A DNA stretch of 64,000 nucleotides from Saccharothrix syringae (GTDB lineage: Bacteria > Actinomycetota > Actinomycetes > Mycobacteriales > Pseudonocardiaceae), in assembly GCF_009498035.1 (NCBI RefSeq), contig NZ_CP034550.1, positions 124,001 through 188,000 on the forward strand. The letters run 5' to 3'. Under the pieces are notes generated by a model. It ran no database searches, had not been told where the DNA came from, and saw only the letters and a list, made by a program, of their open reading frames with translations. The position numbers and the translations under genes were made by a program. Of this stretch, positions 1-7,826 are shown in pieces (within the stretch, counting starts at the first letter, position 1; each line of letters begins with the position of its first letter).

Positions 1-207
1 CACGACGCGGACCTCGTGCTGCTCGACGAGCCGACCGCGCACCTCGACGAGCCCACCGCGCGGGCGCTGCTGGCGCGGCTGGACGACGTGCTGGCCGACC
101 GCGCGGTCGTGCACGTCACCCACCGGCCCGAGGAGGCCGACCGCGCCGACCTGGTGCTGGAGGTCGACGCCGGTCGGGTGGCGGTGCGCGCCGGGGCCTA
201 CCGTTGA
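1..207 (+). CDS. cydC: ABC transporter ATP-binding subunit, CydC-like, C-terminal fragment
   Basis: This is the last 68 codons of a gene that begins before the window. Visible are a Walker B and D-loop (LVLLDEPTAHLD) and the H-switch histidine (VTHRPEE), so it is the end of an ABC ATPase domain. The ending, a short stretch after VLEVDAGRV, resembles CydC, the half-transporter that exports thiols for cytochrome bd assembly. The cydC assignment is inferred from that short C-terminus, and other fused membrane/ATPase exporters would look similar. The TGA stop overlaps the TTG start of the histidine kinase that follows, so the two genes are translationally coupled. Confidence 0.6.
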   Translation, partial: HDADLVLLDEPTAHLDEPTARALLARLDDVLADRAVVHVTHRPEEADRADLVLEVDAGRVAVRAGAYR

Positions 208-1340
208 TCCCCGTGGACCCCGCGCGCGTGCTCGCCGCGTCGACCGAGATCACCTCGGCGGCGCTCGCCGGCGACGACCCCGACGCCGTGCTGCCGCTCG
301 TGGTGCGCAGCGCGGTCGAGCTGGCCGAGGCCGACCTCGGCCTGGCCATGGTCACCGCCGACGACGGCACGATGACCGTGGAGGCGTCCTCCGGCGAGGC
401 GTCCTCCGGGGACGACGACCCGGTGGGCGTGGTGCTGTCCAGCCGCTCCTCGGCGGCGCGCGCGGCCCGGACCGGCGTGCCCGTGGTGGCCGACGACTTC
501 ACCACCGACCCGCGCACCGCGCCGTACGTGCCCAAGGCGCTGCGCGGGTACGGGCCGTTCGCGGTGGCGCCGTTCGGGACGCGGGAGCGGCGGATCGGGG
601 CGCTGGCGGTGTACCGGCGCAAGGGCGCGCCGCCGTTCCGGCCGGACACGGTGGACGTGCTCGCCGCGTTCGCCGCGCAGGCTGGCCTGGCCGTGGTGCT
701 GGCCGAGGGCTCCACGGCGCGGCAGCGGGTCGCGGTCTACCAGGAGCGCGAGCGCATCGCGCGCGACCTGCACGACGTGATCATCCAGCGGCTCTACGCG
801 ACGGGCGTGCAGCTGGACCTGCTCGACCGGCGGCTCAAGCTGGAGGGCCGCGAGGCGCGGCGGCTGGCCGAGGCGGTGGACCAGCTCGACCAGACCATGG
901 CCGAGGTGCGGGCCACCGTGCGGGCGCTGCGCAGCGCCGACCCCGGCTCGCCCGCCGAGGCCGACCTGAGGCGGTCGGTGCTGGCCGAGGCGCGGACCGC
1001 GGGCGAGCTGCTGGGCTTCGAACCGGAGGTGCGCACCGAGGGCGACCTGGTGGACGTGCCCGCCGAGCTGGCCGACCACGCGCGGGCGGCGCTGCGCGAG
1101 GCGCTGTCCAACGTGGTGCGGCACTCCGGCGCGCGGCGCGTGGGCATCGCGGTGCGCCGCACCCCCGACCGGCTGGACCTGGAGGTCACCGACGACGGCT
1201 GCGGCATCCCGCGCGGGGTGGCCAAGCGCGGGCTGCGGCACCTGGGCGAGCGGGCGCTGGCCGCCGGGGGCGCCTGCGAGATCACCTCGTCGCCGCGCAC
1301 CGGGACCACGATCCACTGGCACGTGCCGCTGCGCGCCTGA
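204..1340 (+). CDS. Sensor histidine kinase with one GAF domain (DevS/NarL-type)
   Basis: 378 aa. Residues about 10-170 form a GAF-like sensory domain. A HisKA_3 dimerisation box follows (RIARDLHDVIIQRL, phosphoaccepting His about 190), and the C-terminus is a HATPase_c domain with N-box (EALSNVVRHSG) and G1 box (DDGCG). The DLHDVIIQRL box closely matches DevS/DosT kinases. No transmembrane segment is evident, so it is probably cytosolic. The TTG start at 204 overlaps the preceding stop; a GTG at 213 is an alternative. The likely partner is the response regulator on the opposite strand at 2122-2751. Coupling to a CydC-like gene suggests redox, oxygen or NO sensing, which is inference. Confidence 0.88.
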   Translation: MIPVDPARVLAASTEITSAALAGDDPDAVLPLVVRSAVELAEADLGLAMVTADDGTMTVEASSGEASSGDDDPVGVVLSSRSSAARAARTGVPVVADDFTTDPRTAPYVPKALRGYGPFAVAPFGTRERRIGALAVYRRKGAPPFRPDTVDVLAAFAAQAGLAVVLAEGSTARQRVAVYQERERIARDLHDVIIQRLYATGVQLDLLDRRLKLEGREARRLAEAVDQLDQTMAEVRATVRALRSADPGSPAEADLRRSVLAEARTAGELLGFEPEVRTEGDLVDVPAELADHARAALREALSNVVRHSGARRVGIAVRRTPDRLDLEVTDDGCGIPRGVAKRGLRHLGERALAAGGACEITSSPRTGTTIHWHVPLRA

Positions 1341-1412
1341 ATCCCCCCGAACGGCTGCGGACCGCGCGCCGATCCCCGAGGATGCACCCCACGACTACCA
1401 GGGGAGCACGAG

Positions 1413-1976
1413 TTGGCGGACGACGACGCCGCGGCCATCGCCGCGTTCGGCTACGAGTTGGGCGTGCTCAAGCGGGTGCGCCGCACCGGGTGGTGGCACG
1501 CCGGCGTGCGCGACCCCGAGTCGGTGGCCGAGCACACCGCGCGGGTCGCCCAGCTCGCCGCGCTGATCGCGGTCGAGGAGGGCGCCGACCCGGCCCGCGC
1601 GTCGCTGCTGGCGCTGTGGCACGACACCCAGGAGACCCGCACCGGGGACCTGCCCCACACGGCCGCCGACTACCTGGTCAAGCCGGACCCGCGGGCCATC
1701 ACCGCCGACCAGACCGCCGGGCTGCCGCCGCGCGTGCGCGACGCCGTCCGGGACGCGGTGGACGAGTACGAGGCCCGGGAGTCCGCCGAGGCGCGGTGCG
1801 CGAGCGACGCGGACAAGCTGGAGATGCTGCTCCAGGCCGTCGAGTACCGGGACGTCGGCGTGCGGCGCGTGGACGAGTGGGTCGAGTCCGCCCGCGGGCG
1901 CCTGACCACGGGGACCGCCCGCCGGATCGCGGAGGCGGCGCTGAGCACGTCGACCCTGGCCTGGCGGGACCGCTGA
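1413..1976 (+). CDS. HD-domain phosphohydrolase (YfbR/HDDC2-like)
   Basis: 187 aa. The HD metal ligands are visible: an early His (VAEHTARVAQLA, about residue 40), the central HD pair (LALWHDTQET, about 69-70) and a later Asp (SDADKLEMLL). The fold and length match the HDDC2/YfbR family of 5'-deoxynucleotidases, which act on deoxynucleoside monophosphates in the cytosol; the exact substrate is not shown. The start is TTG at 1413, supported by a GGGGAG ribosome-binding site at 1401-1406. The gene stands alone and converges on the response regulator, with a minisatellite between them. Confidence 0.82.
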   Translation: MADDDAAAIAAFGYELGVLKRVRRTGWWHAGVRDPESVAEHTARVAQLAALIAVEEGADPARASLLALWHDTQETRTGDLPHTAADYLVKPDPRAITADQTAGLPPRVRDAVRDAVDEYEARESAEARCASDADKLEMLLQAVEYRDVGVRRVDEWVESARGRLTTGTARRIAEAALSTSTLAWRDR

Positions 1977-1981
1977 GACCT

Positions 1982-2123
1982 CGGCGCGGTGGCCGGGGAC
2001 TCCGGGGCTTCGGCGCGGCGGTCGGGGACTCCGGCGCGGCGGTCGGGGACTCCGGCGCGGCGGTCGGGGACTCCGGGGCTTCGGCGCGGTGGCCGGGGAC
2101 TTCGGCGCGACCGCCGGAACCTC
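1982..2123. repeat. 21-bp minisatellite between convergent genes
   Basis: Units start at 1982, 2011, 2032, 2053, 2082 and 2103. The three at 2011-2073 are identical (CGGCGCGGCGGTCGGGGACTC). The two outer ones diverge at a few positions and are set off by the same 8-bp spacer, CGGGGCTT, at 2003-2010 and 2074-2081. The last unit runs into the stop codon of the response regulator. The array lies after both stop codons, so it is non-coding. Confidence 0.9.
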
Positions 2124-2751
2124 AGCGCGACCGCCGCGCCACCCAGGCCGCCGCCTGCGTGCGCCGTTCCATGCCGAGCTTCGACAGCACCGCGGTCACG
2201 TAGTTCTTCACCGTCTTCTCGGCCAGGAACAGCCGCTCGGCGATCTGCCGGTTGGTCAGCCCCTCGCCGATCAGGTCGAGCACCCGCCGCTCCTGCTCGG
2301 TCAGCGCGTCGAGCACGTCGACCTCGGCCGGGCGGCGCAGCCGGTCCAGCACCCGGGCGGTGGTCTGCGGGTCCAGCAGCGACCGTCCCGCCGCCACCTC
2401 GCGCACCGCGTTCACCAGGTCCTGGCCCCGCACCTGCTTGAGCAGGTACCCCGACGCGCCCGCCATGATCGCGCCGACCAGCGCCTCCTCGTCGTCGAAC
2501 GCGGTCAGCACCAGGCACCGGGGGCCGTCGGGCAGCGAGCGCAGCCGGCGGCACAGGTCGACGCCGCCGCCGTCGGGCAGCCGGACGTCCACCACCGCCA
2601 CGTCGGGCCGGGTCGCCGAGGCGCGCACCAGCGCCTCCCCCACCCCGCCCGCCTCGGCCACCACCGAGATGTCGTCCTCGTCCTCCAGCAGTTCGCGGAG
2701 GCCCCTGCGAACCACCTCGTGGTCGTCCACGAGCAACACTCGCACCGGCAC
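2122..2751 (-). CDS. Response regulator, NarL/DevR (LuxR) family
   Basis: 209 aa. The receiver domain fills residues 1-120 with acidic pair DD (9-10), phosphoacceptor Asp about 55 (VVDVRLPDG) and the conserved Lys in GYLLKQV. A LuxR-type helix-turn-helix follows at about 145-205 (LTEQERRVLDLIGEGLTNRQ, EKTVKNYV). Start GTG at 2751 is chosen because a -10-like TATGGT lies 6 nt upstream with no Shine-Dalgarno sequence, fitting a leaderless message; GTG 2745 is possible. It probably receives phosphate from the GAF kinase at 204-1340, because no other regulator is nearby. Confidence 0.9.
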   Translation of the reverse strand: MPVRVLLVDDHEVVRRGLRELLEDEDDISVVAEAGGVGEALVRASATRPDVAVVDVRLPDGGGVDLCRRLRSLPDGPRCLVLTAFDDEEALVGAIMAGASGYLLKQVRGQDLVNAVREVAAGRSLLDPQTTARVLDRLRRPAEVDVLDALTEQERRVLDLIGEGLTNRQIAERLFLAEKTVKNYVTAVLSKLGMERRTQAAAWVARRSR

Positions 2752-2757
2752 GAACCA

Positions 2758-2763
2758 ACCATA
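2758..2763 (-). promoter_or_regulatory. Putative leaderless -10 for the response regulator
   Basis: On the minus strand TATGGT ends 6 nt before GTG 2751, with no ribosome-binding site between. The spacing matches the other leaderless promoters in this window. No convincing -35 was identified. Confidence 0.45.
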
Positions 2764-2811
2764 GGTCGAATGCCGGTACCCACCGCGCGCGGTCACCAAG
2801 ACAGTGCAGGA

Positions 2812-3294
2812 ATGTTCGTACGCGCGATCGAGGAAGCCGACCGGATCGTGGTGGGCCGGTTGGTGCTGGAGCTGTGGGGCTCGCACACGGCCGTCGCCCA
2901 CGGGCACGTCTTCTTCCCCGCCAGCCTGCCGGGTTTCCTGGTGGAGCAGCAGGAGCAGGTGGTCGGCCTGCTCACCTACACCACGGCCGACGGCCACCTG
3001 GAGATCGTCACCATCGACGCGTTGCGGCGCGGCCGGGGCGTGGGCAGCTCGCTGGTCGACGCCGCGGTGCGGCGCGCGCGCCAGCTCGGCTGCACGCGCG
3101 TCCGCCTCACCACCACCAACGACAACCTGGACGCCCTGCGCTTCTACCAGCGCCGGGGGTTCCGGCTCACCGCGCTGCGGCCCGACGCGGTGCGCGAGTC
3201 GCGCCGGCTCAAACCGGAGATCCCCAGCGTCGGCGACTACGGCATCCCCATCACCGACGAGCTCGACCTGGAGCGCTGGGTCGCACCGCGCTAG
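2812..3294 (+). CDS. GNAT N-acetyltransferase
   Basis: 160 aa. The acetyl-CoA binding motif A is clear (RRGRGVGSSLVDAAVRRA, about residues 71-88), followed by the motif B region (NDNLDALRFYQRRGF), both typical of GNAT enzymes. The acceptor is unknown. The start at ATG 2812 is the only in-frame Met before the domain; AGGA lies immediately in front. It is divergent from the response regulator across about 60 bp and ends one base before a cluster of DnaA boxes. Confidence 0.85.
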   Translation: MFVRAIEEADRIVVGRLVLELWGSHTAVAHGHVFFPASLPGFLVEQQEQVVGLLTYTTADGHLEIVTIDALRRGRGVGSSLVDAAVRRARQLGCTRVRLTTTNDNLDALRFYQRRGFRLTALRPDAVRESRRLKPEIPSVGDYGIPITDELDLERWVAPR

Positions 3295-3336
3295 TTGTCC
3301 ACAACGGTCCCCAGGTTGTCCACAAGGTTGTCCACA
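3295..3336 (+). repeat. Three DnaA boxes (TTGTCCACA) in 42 bp
   Basis: Three exact copies of TTGTCCACA in the same orientation at 3295-3303, 3316-3324 and 3328-3336. This is the high-GC form of the DnaA box (consensus TTATCCACA, TTGTCCACA in Streptomyces). They lie between the stop codons of two convergent genes, so promoter function is unlikely. Replication genes (dnaA, dnaN) are absent nearby, so this is not an evident oriC. Confidence 0.7.
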
Positions 3337-3340
3337 AGGG

Positions 3341-3952
3341 TCACCGGCGGGGGAGCGGGCTGAACACCTCGTCCCACGCGGCCGCGACCTGGCGCGCGCA
3401 CGTGGTCGGCGCGACGCCGCCCACACCCGTGCCCAGGCCCGGCATGGCGATGGTGCGCACGGCCTGGCGCACGAACCTGCCGTCCTCCAGCCGCCCGTGC
3501 AGCCACAGCCGCAGCACGGCGCGGGCCGCCAGGTAGGGGTGGACGGTGTCACCGGGCAGCAGCTCGCCGGGCCGGCGCATGGTCGGCGCGCTGATCAGCC
3601 ACTGCGGCTCGGTCTCGCCGGTCGGCACGACCAGCGCCTCGCCCACCGGCAGCTCGCCGCCGTGCAGGGCCAGCACGGCACCGCGCACGTTGTCCTCGAC
3701 CTGCGGGAACGCCCGCGCGTACACCGCGTCGATCCCCCCGCGCATCCAGCCGAGGGAGTTCGCGGGACTCACCACGGCCTCGGCGACGATGTCGAGCACC
3801 GAGCCCCGGTGCACCTCGACGCCCGGCCTGCCCTCGGCCACCGCGAGCCAGGCGAGGGCCAGCGGTTCGTCGACGGCGCACAGCACCAGACGGGGAACTG
3901 CTACCGGAGCGTTGATCTCACCCTCCGTATCGGCGGACACGAACACCAGCAT
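3341..3952 (-). CDS. Macro-domain protein
   Basis: 203 aa. The ADP-ribose binding signature of macro domains is visible (VVSPANSLGWMRGGID, about residues 57-72) with a glycine-rich second loop near the end (MPGLGTGVGG). Macro domains bind or hydrolyse ADP-ribose and derivatives; whether this one is a hydrolase cannot be told. ATG 3952 is chosen over an upstream in-frame ATG because the upstream extension has no similarity to the fold and would crowd the pheA promoter. It is divergent from pheA and converges on the GNAT gene, with DnaA boxes between. Confidence 0.82.
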   Translation of the reverse strand: MLVFVSADTEGEINAPVAVPRLVLCAVDEPLALAWLAVAEGRPGVEVHRGSVLDIVAEAVVSPANSLGWMRGGIDAVYARAFPQVEDNVRGAVLALHGGELPVGEALVVPTGETEPQWLISAPTMRRPGELLPGDTVHPYLAARAVLRLWLHGRLEDGRFVRQAVRTIAMPGLGTGVGGVAPTTCARQVAAAWDEVFSPLPRR

Positions 3953-4042
3953 TCCAGGAGAACCCGTTGCTGCGGAACGGGGGCGGGCACCCACCGGGCG
4001 GGTGATCCTCGCCTCAACCCCGATCACGAACCGTGCTCCTCG

Positions 4043-4048
4043 TATCGT
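4043..4048 (+). promoter_or_regulatory. Putative leaderless -10 of pheA
   Basis: TATCGT ends 7 nt before the GTG start of pheA, with no Shine-Dalgarno sequence. The transcript would begin at or next to the start codon. Confidence 0.5.
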
Positions 4049-4055
4049 TGCGGCC

Positions 4056-4949
4056 GTGCTCGCCTATTTCGGACCGCGGGGAACCTTCACGGAGCAGGCC
4101 GCACGCGGCTTCGCCACCCCGCAGCAGGAGCTCGTGCCCTTCGACACCGTGCCCGCCGCCCTGACCGCCACCAGACGGGGTGAGACGGAGGCCGCGTGCG
4201 TGCCGGTGGAGAACTCCGTCGAGGGCGCGGTGCCGGCGACCATGGACGCGCTGACCGAGGGGGAGCCGCTGGTCGCGGTGGCCGAGGCGGTGCTGCCGGT
4301 GCGGTTCAGCGTGCTGCGGCGGCCCGGCGGCGGCCCGGTGCGCACGGTGGCCAGCCACCCGCACGCGCTGGCGCAGGTGCGCCACTGGCTGGCCGAGCAC
4401 CTGCCGGACGCCGAGGTGGTCGCCACGACGTCCACGTCCGCCGCGGCGCGCGCCGTGCTGAACGGCGACTTCGACGCGGCGGTGAGCGCCCCGGTGGCGG
4501 TGCGGCACTACCCGCTGGAGGTGATGGCCACCGACGTGGCCGACGTGCGCGACGCCAAGACCCGGTTCCTGCTGTTCCGCAGGCCCGGCCCGCTGCCCGA
4601 GCCGACCGGCCACGACCGCACCTCCGTGGTCTGCACGGCGGCCGACCGCGTCGGCGCGCTGGCGGACCTGCTGGCCGAGCTGGCGCTGCGCGGCATCAAC
4701 CTGACCCGCATCGAGTCGCGGCCCACCAAGGACCGGCTCGGCGAGTACCGCTTCTACATCGACCTGGACGGCCACGCCGCCGAGCCCCGGGTGGGCGACG
4801 CGCTGGCCGGCCTGCACCGGCACTGCCAGCACATCCGGTTCCTCGGCTCCTACCCGAAGGCCGAGCCGGGCGGCGTGCCCGCGGGCAACGACGCCTTCGT
4901 CTCCGCCGCCGGGTGGGTGGCCGACATCAGGGAGGGGAGGGGCGCGTGA
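4056..4949 (+). CDS. pheA: Prephenate dehydratase
   Basis: 297 aa. It converts prephenate to phenylpyruvate in phenylalanine synthesis. The catalytic domain spans about 1-180, opening with YFGPRGTFTEQA and including PVENSVEGAV and the Thr-rich DAKTRFLLF segment. An ACT regulatory domain follows (about 190-270) with the ESRPTK motif that binds phenylalanine in feedback inhibition. Length fits the mono-functional actinobacterial enzyme. The GTG start at 4056 begins exactly at the conserved N-terminus. Its stop overlaps the next gene by GTGA. Confidence 0.95.
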   Translation: MLAYFGPRGTFTEQAARGFATPQQELVPFDTVPAALTATRRGETEAACVPVENSVEGAVPATMDALTEGEPLVAVAEAVLPVRFSVLRRPGGGPVRTVASHPHALAQVRHWLAEHLPDAEVVATTSTSAAARAVLNGDFDAAVSAPVAVRHYPLEVMATDVADVRDAKTRFLLFRRPGPLPEPTGHDRTSVVCTAADRVGALADLLAELALRGINLTRIESRPTKDRLGEYRFYIDLDGHAAEPRVGDALAGLHRHCQHIRFLGSYPKAEPGGVPAGNDAFVSAAGWVADIREGRGA

Positions 4950-5569
4950 AGCTGGTCCTGGTCCGCCACGGCGAGACCTCGTCCAACGTGCGGATGGTCC
5001 TGGACTCGAGACCGCCCGGGCCGCCGCTGACCGAGGCGGGCCGGGCGCAGGCCGCCGCCCTGGCCGAGGCGCTGGCCGCCGAGCCCGTGGCCGGCGTCTA
5101 CGCCAGCACGGCCCTGCGCGCGCGGCAGACCGCCGAGCCCGTCGCCGCCGCGCACGGCCTGGAGGTCGAGGTCGTCGAGGGCGTGCAGGAGATCTTCTGC
5201 GGCGACCTGGAGGGCCGGCACGACCGCGCCGCGTTCGAGGAGTTCATCGCGGTGGTGCGGCGGTGGGGCGAGGGCGAGGTGGACGTGCCGGTGCCCGGCG
5301 GCGAGACCGCCCGCCAGGTGCTCGACCGCTTCCTGGTCGCGGTCGACCGGGTCGCCGCCCGGCACGCCGACGGCGAGACCGCCGTGCTCGTCAGCCACGG
5401 CGGCGCGCTGCGGATGGCCGCGCTGGCGCTGGCGGCCAACGTGCGGCCCGCGCTCGCCGAGGCGGGCCTGCTGCCCAACACCGGCCGCGTCGTGCTGGAG
5501 CGGACCCCCGGCGGCTGGCTGTGCACGTCGTGGACCGGCGTGGACGTGGCGGAGGGGTTACCGCGGTGA
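4946..5569 (+). CDS. Histidine phosphatase family protein (phosphoglycerate mutase-like)
   Basis: 207 aa. The phosphohistidine motif is at the N-terminus (LVRHGETSSN, His about 8), and the second catalytic His is in LVSHGGALR near residue 150. The family removes phosphate from small molecules in the cytosol; the substrate is not predictable. It overlaps pheA by 4 nt and the following SDR by 4 nt, so three genes form a tight operon. A similar pheA/phosphatase pair is common in actinobacteria, which is family knowledge rather than seen here. Confidence 0.88.
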   Translation: MKLVLVRHGETSSNVRMVLDSRPPGPPLTEAGRAQAAALAEALAAEPVAGVYASTALRARQTAEPVAAAHGLEVEVVEGVQEIFCGDLEGRHDRAAFEEFIAVVRRWGEGEVDVPVPGGETARQVLDRFLVAVDRVAARHADGETAVLVSHGGALRMAALALAANVRPALAEAGLLPNTGRVVLERTPGGWLCTSWTGVDVAEGLPR

Positions 5570-6273
5570 GGATCCCCGGCTCCACCGCCCTGGTGACGGG
5601 CGCCAACCGCGGCATCGGCAGGCACTTCGCCCGCCAGCTGCTCGACCGGGGCGCCGCGAAGGTGTACGCGACCGCGCGCGACCCGGAGGGCGTGGACCTG
5701 CCGGGCGCCCACGTGCTCCGGCTGGACGTCACCGACCCGGCGTCGGTGACCGCCGCGGCCCGCGCCGCCGGGGACGTCACCCTGCTGGTCAACAACGCGG
5801 GCATCAACACCGGGCAGAACCTGGTCACCGGCGACCTGGCCAAGATCCGCCTGGAGATGGACACCCACTTCTACGGCACGCTGGAGGTGGTCCGCGCCTT
5901 CGCCCCCGTGCTGGCCGCCAACGGCGGCGGCGCGATCGTCAACGTGCTGTCGGCGCTGTCGTGGTTCTCCGCGCCGGGCACCAGCGCCTACGCCGCCGCC
6001 AAGGCCGCCCAGTGGAGCCTGACCAACGGCATCCGCCTCGAACTGGCCGGCCAGGGCACCCAGGTCACCGCGCTGCACCTGGGCACGGCCGACACGGACA
6101 TGATCGCGGGCACCGGCCTGGAGCCGCTGAACCAGCCGGGTGACGTGGCGCGCGCCGCCCTCGACGGTGTCGAGGCCGGTGAGCTGGAGGTCGTGGTCGA
6201 CGACTGGAGCGCGCACGTGAAGGCGTCGCTGGCGGGCGACCCGGCGGCGTTCTACCGGGACCTGGCGGGCTGA
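5566..6273 (+). CDS. Short-chain dehydrogenase/reductase
   Basis: 235 aa. Classical SDR signatures appear in order: TGANRGIG for NAD(P) binding (about 13-20), NNAG (about 74-77), the catalytic Ser region VLSALSW and the YAAAK active-site pair (about 139-143). The substrate is unknown. GTG at 5566 overlaps the stop of the phosphatase gene and has GGAGGGG at 5551-5557 upstream, which supports this start over earlier in-frame codons. It is the last gene of the pheA operon. Confidence 0.88.
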   Translation: MRIPGSTALVTGANRGIGRHFARQLLDRGAAKVYATARDPEGVDLPGAHVLRLDVTDPASVTAAARAAGDVTLLVNNAGINTGQNLVTGDLAKIRLEMDTHFYGTLEVVRAFAPVLAANGGGAIVNVLSALSWFSAPGTSAYAAAKAAQWSLTNGIRLELAGQGTQVTALHLGTADTDMIAGTGLEPLNQPGDVARAALDGVEAGELEVVVDDWSAHVKASLAGDPAAFYRDLAG

Positions 6274-6286
6274 CCCCGGGACCCGG

Positions 6287-6637
6287 CTACCCCCAGCCCA
6301 GCTCGTGCAGCCTGTCGTCGTCGATGCCGAAGTGGTGGGCGATCTCGTGGACCACGGTGATCGCGACCTCGTCCACCACGTCGTCCTCGTCCTGGCAGAT
6401 GTCCAGGATCGCCTCGCGGTAGACGGTGATCCGGTCCGGCAGCACCCCGCCGTAGTCCGAGGTGCGCCGGGTCAGCGCGATGCCGTGGTAGAGGCCGAGC
6501 AGCCCCGGTTCCTCCGGGTGGCGGTCCTCGACCAGCACGACCACGTTGTCCATCGCCGAGGCGAAGGCGGGCGGGATCAGGTCCAGCGCCTCGGCGACCA
6601 GGTCCTCGAACCGCTGACGGGACATCTCCACCGGCAC
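6287..6637 (-). CDS. Minimal zincin metallopeptidase family protein
   Basis: 116 aa. A zinc-protease motif HEIAH sits at about 97-101, followed by the family hallmark HFGIDDDRLHELG. This matches the small actinobacterial metallopeptidase (DUF1025/minimal zincin) family, whose substrates are mostly unknown. The start is GTG 6637, with AGGTG upstream overlapping the stop codon of the neighbouring gene; ATG 6625 is an alternative. It follows the septum-formation gene in one operon. Confidence 0.88.
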   Translation of the reverse strand: MPVEMSRQRFEDLVAEALDLIPPAFASAMDNVVVLVEDRHPEEPGLLGLYHGIALTRRTSDYGGVLPDRITVYREAILDICQDEDDVVDEVAITVVHEIAHHFGIDDDRLHELGWG

Positions 6638-6641
6638 GTGG

Positions 6642-7700
6642 TCACCTCGATGCGCTCGTCTCGGTCGTGCTCGTGGGCGCGCTCGACGCGCTCTCCGGGT
6701 TCGACGACGGCGGCGCGGCCGACGACGACTCGGTGTTGGACGCCGAGTGCAGCGGCGCGCCGGTCGGCTCGTCCTGCCGCACGGTGGTGGTCTGCGGCGG
6801 GTTCGACGTGGTCAGCGGCGGCGCGTCCGGGTTGCGCACGCTGCCCTCCCAGGCCACCAGCCCGTCGGTGGGCACGGCGCCCACCTTGCAGTTGGTCAGC
6901 CGCGAGCCGGCGGCCCAGCTCTCCGGCGCCCTGGTGTCCCAGGTGACCACGAGGTTGCGCGCCTTGAGGTCGGCCCCGCCGGTGTACTCCTTGGCGATCC
7001 GGTCGCACTCGCCGGCCAGCAGCTGGTCCTGCTGCTCGGGCGCCGGGTAGTCGCCCGGCGGCATCGGCACCACGCCGACGATCTCGAACGTGTGCGGCTT
7101 GGCGCACTCCACCGGGTCGCCCACCGACCGGGCCTCGGTGATGCCCAGGCACACGCCCGGGTCGTAGACGTCGGACTGGTCCTGGGTGCGGGCGCTGCCG
7201 TAGGCCGGCAGCAGGCCGCCCGCCGGGCCCGCGACCTGCAGGCCGCAGCGCAGCGTCCGCTGACCCTCGCCCCACAGCCGCTCGCCCGGGTTGAGCGGGC
7301 CGACGGTGTACTTGCCGAACGGGTCGAACCGGCCGCCGAGGAAGTCCATCGACACCTTGGTGCAGTGCTCCTGGCTGACCTGCTGCCACTGCGCGTCGTC
7401 GGGGAAGGGCGCCTGCGGGCCGTGCGAGGACGAGATGTCCACCACCCCGGTGACCTCGAACAGGTGCTGGGCGGCGCAGTCGACCTTGGCCACGTCGGCC
7501 AGGTCCTGGCGCGTCCAGTTCAGGCAGTCGCCCGCCTGGGCGGTCAGCACCGGGTTGACCTGCGTCGACCCGCCCGACAGGGAACCGCCCGCGCCCACCG
7601 GCCACGAGGTGAAGGTGCTGAGCGCCAGCAGGGCGAAGGCGCCCGCGAACGCGCCGAGCATGACGACGTGGTCACCTCGGCGAAACCAGCGAGCGCTCAT
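6642..7700 (-). CDS. Septum-formation family membrane protein
   Basis: About 352 aa. One transmembrane segment near the N-terminus (about 12-32, VVMLGAFAGAFALLALSTF) is followed by an extracellular region holding two related Cys-containing modules: CLNW...VDCAAQHLFEVTGVV and CLGI...VECAKPHTFEIVGVV. This duplicated pattern fits the actinobacterial septum-formation domain. The C-terminus is a low-complexity Ser/Thr/Pro tail, likely in the cell wall. The start is ATG 7700 with GGAG 9 nt upstream; ATG 7706 is also possible. Role in division is family inference only. Confidence 0.75.
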   Translation of the reverse strand: MSARWFRRGDHVVMLGAFAGAFALLALSTFTSWPVGAGGSLSGGSTQVNPVLTAQAGDCLNWTRQDLADVAKVDCAAQHLFEVTGVVDISSSHGPQAPFPDDAQWQQVSQEHCTKVSMDFLGGRFDPFGKYTVGPLNPGERLWGEGQRTLRCGLQVAGPAGGLLPAYGSARTQDQSDVYDPGVCLGITEARSVGDPVECAKPHTFEIVGVVPMPPGDYPAPEQQDQLLAGECDRIAKEYTGGADLKARNLVVTWDTRAPESWAAGSRLTNCKVGAVPTDGLVAWEGSVRNPDAPPLTTSNPPQTTTVRQDEPTGAPLHSASNTESSSAAPPSSNPESASSAPTSTTETSASR

Positions 7701-7753
7701 GGACATCTACTCCATGATGCCTGTGCCGACCGAGGAGCCCACCGGGCGGGTGC

Positions 7754-7777
7754 CGAGTGTTGCTAATTGGACACTCG
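7754..7777. promoter_or_regulatory. Inverted repeat in a divergent promoter
   Basis: CGAGTGT at 7754-7760 and ACACTCG at 7771-7777, separated by 10 bp with AT-rich TAATT in the centre. It lies between the divergent septum-formation and YgiB-like genes and has the size of a dimeric repressor operator. The binding protein is unknown. Confidence 0.5.
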
Positions 7778-7826
7778 TCACCCAAATGGCGGCCGATCTC
7801 TGTACCGTCCCCGCCGGGAGTGGCTG

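Noticed and set aside
1982..2123. CRISPR array
   Set aside because: The units are contiguous 21-mers with the same spacer repeated, not repeats with unique spacers, and no cas genes lie nearby.
3295..3336. Chromosomal origin of replication
   Set aside because: Only three boxes in 42 bp, no AT-rich region, and no dnaA, dnaN or rpmH nearby; a titration or regulatory cluster fits better.
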